64,000 nucleotides of DNA from Vulcaniibacterium gelatinicum (GTDB lineage Bacteria > Pseudomonadota > Gammaproteobacteria > Xanthomonadales > Xanthomonadaceae): the NCBI RefSeq assembly GCF_008033445.1, contig NZ_VNKO01000015.1:1-64000 (forward strand), read 5' to 3'. The notes below the pieces were generated by a model. The model did not search any database and was not told where the DNA came from. It worked only from the letters and a program-made list of their open reading frames with translations. Position 1 is the first letter of the stretch; each line of letters starts with the position of its first letter. The position numbers and the translations under genes are program-made. Positions 60,548-64,000 of the stretch are shown piece after piece.

Positions 60548-61724
60548 CGGCAGACGACCCACGGGGAAGCGGCCAGCGGCACGGCCGGCAGGCGCGCGGT
60601 CCCCGTCCCCGCGCAAGCGCGCGGACGAGGGCGCGGGGCAGGAGCCCCGGCCGGACCTGGCCGAGGTCCGCGCCCGCATCGACGGCATCGACCGCCAGAT
60701 CCAGGCCCTGATCGCCGAGCGCGCGCAGTGGGCGCGCCAGGTCGGCAAGGCCAAGGGCAAGCTGGCGGCGGCGGTGGACTACTACCGCCCCGAGCGCGAG
60801 GCACAGGTGCTGCGCCGGGTGGTGGACCGCAACGCCGGGCCGCTCTCGGACGAGGTGCTGGTGCGCCTGTTCCGGGAGATCATGTCCGCGTGCCTGGCGC
60901 AGCAGGAGCCGCTCAAGGTCGGCTACCTCGGGCCCGAGGGCACCTTCTCGCAGCAGGCGGTGCACAAGCATTTCGGCCATTCGGCCAAGGGCCTGCCGCT
61001 GGCGAGCATCGAGGAGGTGTTCGACGAGGTCGCGGCCGGGCACGCCGACTTCGGCGTGGTGCCGGTGGAGAACTCGGGCCAGGGCACGATCCAGTCCACT
61101 CTCGACATGTTCCTCAGCTCGCCGCTGAAGATCTGCGGCGAGGTCGAGCTGCGCGTGCACCAGTACCTGCTTTCGCGCACCGGGCGGCTGGAGGACATCG
61201 AGCGCGTGTACTCGCACGCGATGTCGCTGGCGCAGTGCCGCGCCTGGCTGCGCCAGCACCTGCCGAAGGCGGAGAAGGTCGCCCTGGCGAGCAACGCCGA
61301 GGCCGCGCGCCGCGCGCGCAACGCCGACGACTCGGCCGCCATCGCCGGCGAGAACGCAGCGCACGTGTACGGCCTGCGCATCGTCGCCGGGCCGATCGAG
61401 GACCGGCCCGACAACACCACCCGTTTCCTGGTGATCGGCCGCACCCTGTTCCCGCCGTCGGGGCACGACCGCACCTCGCTGCTGGTGTTCGTCAAGGACC
61501 AGCCCGGCGCGCTGTACCAGGTGCTCGAACCGCTGGCGCGGCGCGGGGTGAGCATGAACCGGATCGAATCGCGCCCCGCGCACACCGGGCTGTGGCAGTA
61601 CGCGTTCTTCATTGACGTGGACGGCCACGTGGAAGAGCCGCCGCTGCGCGATGCGCTGGCCGAGGTCGGCCGTTTCGCCGCGAACGTGACCGTGCTCGGT
61701 TCCTATCCGGTGGCGGTGCCGTGA
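60540..61724 (+). CDS. pheA: Bifunctional chorismate mutase / prephenate dehydratase
   Basis: 394 residues. A basic, Pro-rich N-terminal extension (about 1-38), chorismate mutase (about 39-125, [31 protein letters not shown]), prephenate dehydratase ([34 protein letters not shown]) and an ACT domain with the phenylalanine-sensing GALYQVL and ESRP motifs. It makes phenylpyruvate and is probably inhibited by Phe. The extension is longer than in E. coli. The GTGA overlap couples it to hisC. Confidence 0.96.
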   Translation: MASGRRPTGKRPAARPAGARSPSPRKRADEGAGQEPRPDLAEVRARIDGIDRQIQALIAERAQWARQVGKAKGKLAAAVDYYRPEREAQVLRRVVDRNAGPLSDEVLVRLFREIMSACLAQQEPLKVGYLGPEGTFSQQAVHKHFGHSAKGLPLASIEEVFDEVAAGHADFGVVPVENSGQGTIQSTLDMFLSSPLKICGEVELRVHQYLLSRTGRLEDIERVYSHAMSLAQCRAWLRQHLPKAEKVALASNAEAARRARNADDSAAIAGENAAHVYGLRIVAGPIEDRPDNTTRFLVIGRTLFPPSGHDRTSLLVFVKDQPGALYQVLEPLARRGVSMNRIESRPAHTGLWQYAFFIDVDGHVEEPPLRDALAEVGRFAANVTVLGSYPVAVP

Positions 61725-62860
61725 ACGACGGGGCCGGGCGCGCCGACGAGGCATTCTTCGCCGCCCTGGCGCAACCGGGAGTGCAGGGCCTGCGCGCCTA
61801 CGACCCGGGGCACGACATCGTCGCGCTGCGGCGCCGGTTCGAAGGCACGCACCTGCTCGAGCTCGGCTCGAACGAGAACCCGTACGGGCCGTCGCCCGAC
61901 GCGCGCGCGGCCGTGCTCGACATGCTGCACGCGCTGCACCGCTACCCCGATCCGCTCGGCGGCGACCTCAAGCGCGCGCTGGCGGCCGTGCACGGCTTCG
62001 GGCCGGCGCAGGTCCTGCTCGGCAACGGTTCGCACGAGTTGCTGATGCAGTTCGCGCAGGTGTTCGCCGGGCCGGGGCAGGAGGTGGTGTGCGCGCAGTA
62101 CGGCTTCGCCGTGTACGCGCTGGCGGCGCAGGCGGCCGGGGCGGCGCTGCGGGTCGCGCCGGCGCTGCCGCGCTCGCACGCGATGGCGCGCGGGCACGAC
62201 CTGGCGGCCATCGCCGCGGCGATCGGGCCGCGCACCCGGCTGGTGTACCTGGCCAACCCGAACAACCCCACCGGCACCTGGTTCGGGGCCGACGCGTTCG
62301 CCGCGTTCCTGGCACGGGTGCCGGACACGGTGCTGGTGGTGGTGGACGAGGCCTACGCCGAATTCGCCGATGCGCCCGGCTACGCCTCGGCCCTGGCACT
62401 GCTGCCGCGGCATCCGAACCTGGTGGTGACCCGCACCTTCAGCAAGGCCTACGCCCTGGCGGGACTGCGGGTCGGCTACGCGCTCGCGCATCCGGGACTG
62501 GTGGCGGTGATGGAGCGGGTGCGGGAGAGCTTCAACGTGAACCTCGCCGGCCTGGCCGCGGCGCAGGCGGCGCTCGGCGATGCCGCGCACCTGCGCTGGT
62601 GCGTGGCGCGCAACGGCGAACAGCGCGCGGCGCTGGCCCGGGCGCTGGCCGCGCGCGGCTGGTTCGTGCACCCGTCGCAGACCAACTTCCTGCTGGTCGA
62701 ATTCGGCCCGCGGGCCGCTGCGATCGAAGCCGGCCTGCTCGCCGCCGGCATCGTCGTGCGCCCGATGACCGGCTACGGCCTGCCCGACTGCCTGCGCGTC
62801 ACCGTCGGCACCGCCGACGAGAACCGGCGGCTGCTGGCGGTGCTGGATGAGCGGAGTTAG
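61721..62860 (+). CDS. hisC: Histidinol-phosphate aminotransferase
   Basis: 379 residues from GTG 61721. LGSNENPYGPSP, ANPNNPTGTW, VVDEAYAEF and the PLP lysine in TRTFSKAYALAGLRVGYA identify a HisC-type aminotransferase. Inside an aromatic supraoperon it may also transaminate phenylpyruvate or arogenate, as HisHb-type enzymes do. GTGA overlap with pheA. Confidence 0.93.
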   Translation: MNDGAGRADEAFFAALAQPGVQGLRAYDPGHDIVALRRRFEGTHLLELGSNENPYGPSPDARAAVLDMLHALHRYPDPLGGDLKRALAAVHGFGPAQVLLGNGSHELLMQFAQVFAGPGQEVVCAQYGFAVYALAAQAAGAALRVAPALPRSHAMARGHDLAAIAAAIGPRTRLVYLANPNNPTGTWFGADAFAAFLARVPDTVLVVVDEAYAEFADAPGYASALALLPRHPNLVVTRTFSKAYALAGLRVGYALAHPGLVAVMERVRESFNVNLAGLAAAQAALGDAAHLRWCVARNGEQRAALARALAARGWFVHPSQTNFLLVEFGPRAAAIEAGLLAAGIVVRPMTGYGLPDCLRVTVGTADENRRLLAVLDERS

Positions 62861-63009
62861 CCACGGATTCACACGGATGGACACGGATCAGCAGCAAAAA
62901 GGAGGAACCATGGTCCTGTCGTGGCTCCGCACCTTTCCGGCTCCCCGGGATGACGGCCGGATGGTCTCTCCCAGGCGTTATCCGTGTTCCCCCGTGTAGA
63001 TCCGTGGCG
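62859..63009. repeat. Inverted CACGGAT repeats between hisC and aroA
   Basis: CCACGGATTCACACGGATGG at the left (62861) and, inverted, ATCCGTGTTCCCCCGTGTAG with ATCCGTGGC at the right (62977-63009) bound about 85 bp. This CACGGAT family is a widespread intergenic repeat. It interrupts an otherwise fully overlapped operon. Confidence 0.6.
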
Positions 63010-63024
63010 AGAGTCGAAAACGTC

Positions 63025-64000
63025 ATGCCCAGACAAGACTGGATCGCATTCCCCGGCACCCCGCTGCGCGGCGAGGTGGCCGTGCCCGGTGACAAGTCGG
63101 TGTCGCACCGGGCGGTGATGATCGGCGCGCTGGCCGACGGCACCACCCGGATCGAAGGTTTCCTGGAAGGGGAGGACACGCGCGCGACCGCGGCGATCTT
63201 CGAGCGGCTCGGGGTGCGGATCGAGGCGCCGGCGCCGGGCCTGCGCGTGGTGCATGGCGTGGGCGTGGACGGGCTGCAGGCGCCGGACGGGCCGCTGGAC
63301 TGCGGCAACGCGGGCACCGCGATGCGGCTGCTCGCCGGCCTGCTCGCCGGGCAGCGCTTCGACAGCGTGCTGGTTGGTGATGCCTCGCTCTCGCGCCGGC
63401 CGATGCGGCGCGTGATCGAACCGCTGGCGCGGATGGGCGCGCGGATCGAGGCCGAGGACGGCCATGCGCCGCTGCGCATCTTCGGCGGCCGCCGGCTCAA
63501 GGGCGTGGACTGCACCCTGGAGGTAGCCAGTGCGCAGGTGAAGTCGGCGTTGCTGCTGGCCGGGCTGTACGCCCAGGGCGAGAGCCGCGTGCGCGAGCCG
63601 CGTCCGACCCGCGACTACACCGAGCGCATGCTCGCCGCGTTCGGCTACCCGGCCGCCTTCATTCCCGGCGAGGCGGCGTTGCTGGGCGGCTTCCGCCTGC
63701 AGGCCACCGACGTGCAGGTGCCGGCCGATTTCTCCTCGGCGGCGTTCCTGCTGGTCGCGGCCACGCTGGTGCCGGGGTCGGAGCTGCGGCTGCGGCGGGT
63801 GGGCGTCAACCCGCGCCGCACCGGCCTGCTGCACGTGCTGCGGGCGATGGGTGCGGATATCGTCGAGGAGAACCCGGGCGAGCAGGGCGGCGAGCCGGTG
63901 GCGGACCTGGTGGTGCGGCACGCGCGGCTGCGCGGCGTGGCGGTGCCGGAGGAACACGTGCCGGACATGATCGACGAATTCCCGGCATTGTTCGTCGCCG
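63025..64000 (+). CDS. aroA: 3-phosphoshikimate 1-carboxyvinyltransferase (EPSP synthase), 5' part
   Basis: 325 residues visible, open at the window edge. PGDKSVSHRAVMIGALADGTT, DCGNAGTAMRLLAGLLAGQ, DASLSRRPMRR, SAQVKSALLLAGLYAQG and DFSSAAFLLVAATLVPGS are EPSP synthase blocks. The glyphosate-site region reads GNAGTAMR, the usual class I form. It adds PEP to shikimate-3-phosphate. It begins 164 bp after hisC behind a repeat element. Confidence 0.96.
   Translation, partial: MPRQDWIAFPGTPLRGEVAVPGDKSVSHRAVMIGALADGTTRIEGFLEGEDTRATAAIFERLGVRIEAPAPGLRVVHGVGVDGLQAPDGPLDCGNAGTAMRLLAGLLAGQRFDSVLVGDASLSRRPMRRVIEPLARMGARIEAEDGHAPLRIFGGRRLKGVDCTLEVASAQVKSALLLAGLYAQGESRVREPRPTRDYTERMLAAFGYPAAFIPGEAALLGGFRLQATDVQVPADFSSAAFLLVAATLVPGSELRLRRVGVNPRRTGLLHVLRAMGADIVEENPGEQGGEPVADLVVRHARLRGVAVPEEHVPDMIDEFPALFVA

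Overview
The window is GC-rich chromosomal DNA from a gammaproteobacterium, most likely of the order Lysobacterales (Xanthomonadaceae: Luteimonas, Lysobacter or a relative). This rests on the protein styles (XanB-type bifunctional ManC, class I fumarase, CadC-type TPR regulators), the very high third-position GC, and the serC-pheA-hisC-aroA order. No ribosomal RNA gene or CRISPR array was seen.

Layout. 1-840 is a scar region: the 3' end of an IS66 transposase whose terminal repeat cuts off a secreted-protein gene, plus an IS3-type transposase relic. 918-18.2 kb holds a MASE1-GGDEF diguanylate cyclase, three peptidases (M14, M13, M20), a CadC-like regulator, secreted proteins, an RMD1-family protein, a dienelactone hydrolase, ferredoxin-NADP reductase and a PQQ-type sugar dehydrogenase. 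17.3-19.3 kb is an ECF sigma / anti-sigma / DUF4097 operon. 19.4-28 kb is core: fumarase, rpsF-rpsR-rplI, dnaB (with a DnaA box upstream), an NHL-repeat protein, uvrC and pgsA, followed by tRNA-Gly, tRNA-Cys and tRNA-Leu. 28.5-33.2 kb holds an FMN-binding glutamate-synthase-like protein, arsC, manC and a UDP-sugar dehydrogenase.

The special region is 33315-48380: a 15,015-bp element integrated in the 3' end of tRNA-Val(CAC), bounded by perfect 51-bp direct repeats. It carries a tyrosine integrase at the right end, a Phd-like antitoxin with a zeta-type toxin at the left end, three small DNA-binding-like genes, and a tightly coupled row of membrane and secreted proteins. That row includes a membrane-anchored Clp-type AAA+ unfoldase and a TrwB/TraD-like coupling ATPase. 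It ends with a ribbon-helix-helix protein and a MobF (TrwC-like) relaxase-helicase. Its non-coding DNA is dense in structure: four perfect 22-bp repeats, nested palindromes, an oriT-like array in front of the relaxase genes, an iteron-like CGTTATC cluster behind them, and a long hairpin between 23-bp repeats. No VirB mating-channel genes are present, so I read it as an integrative mobilizable element with its own coupling protein and an unusual unfoldase module. This is the best candidate for an undescribed system.

The right part (48.5-64 kb) is chromosomal again: a TetR / acyl-CoA-binding protein / fatty acyl-CoA reductase group, PHA-granule-type proteins, a patatin-like lipase, an FHA-domain protein, msrPQ separated by two long REP-like hairpins, and the serC-pheA-hisC-aroA amino-acid supraoperon, with aroA running off the window.
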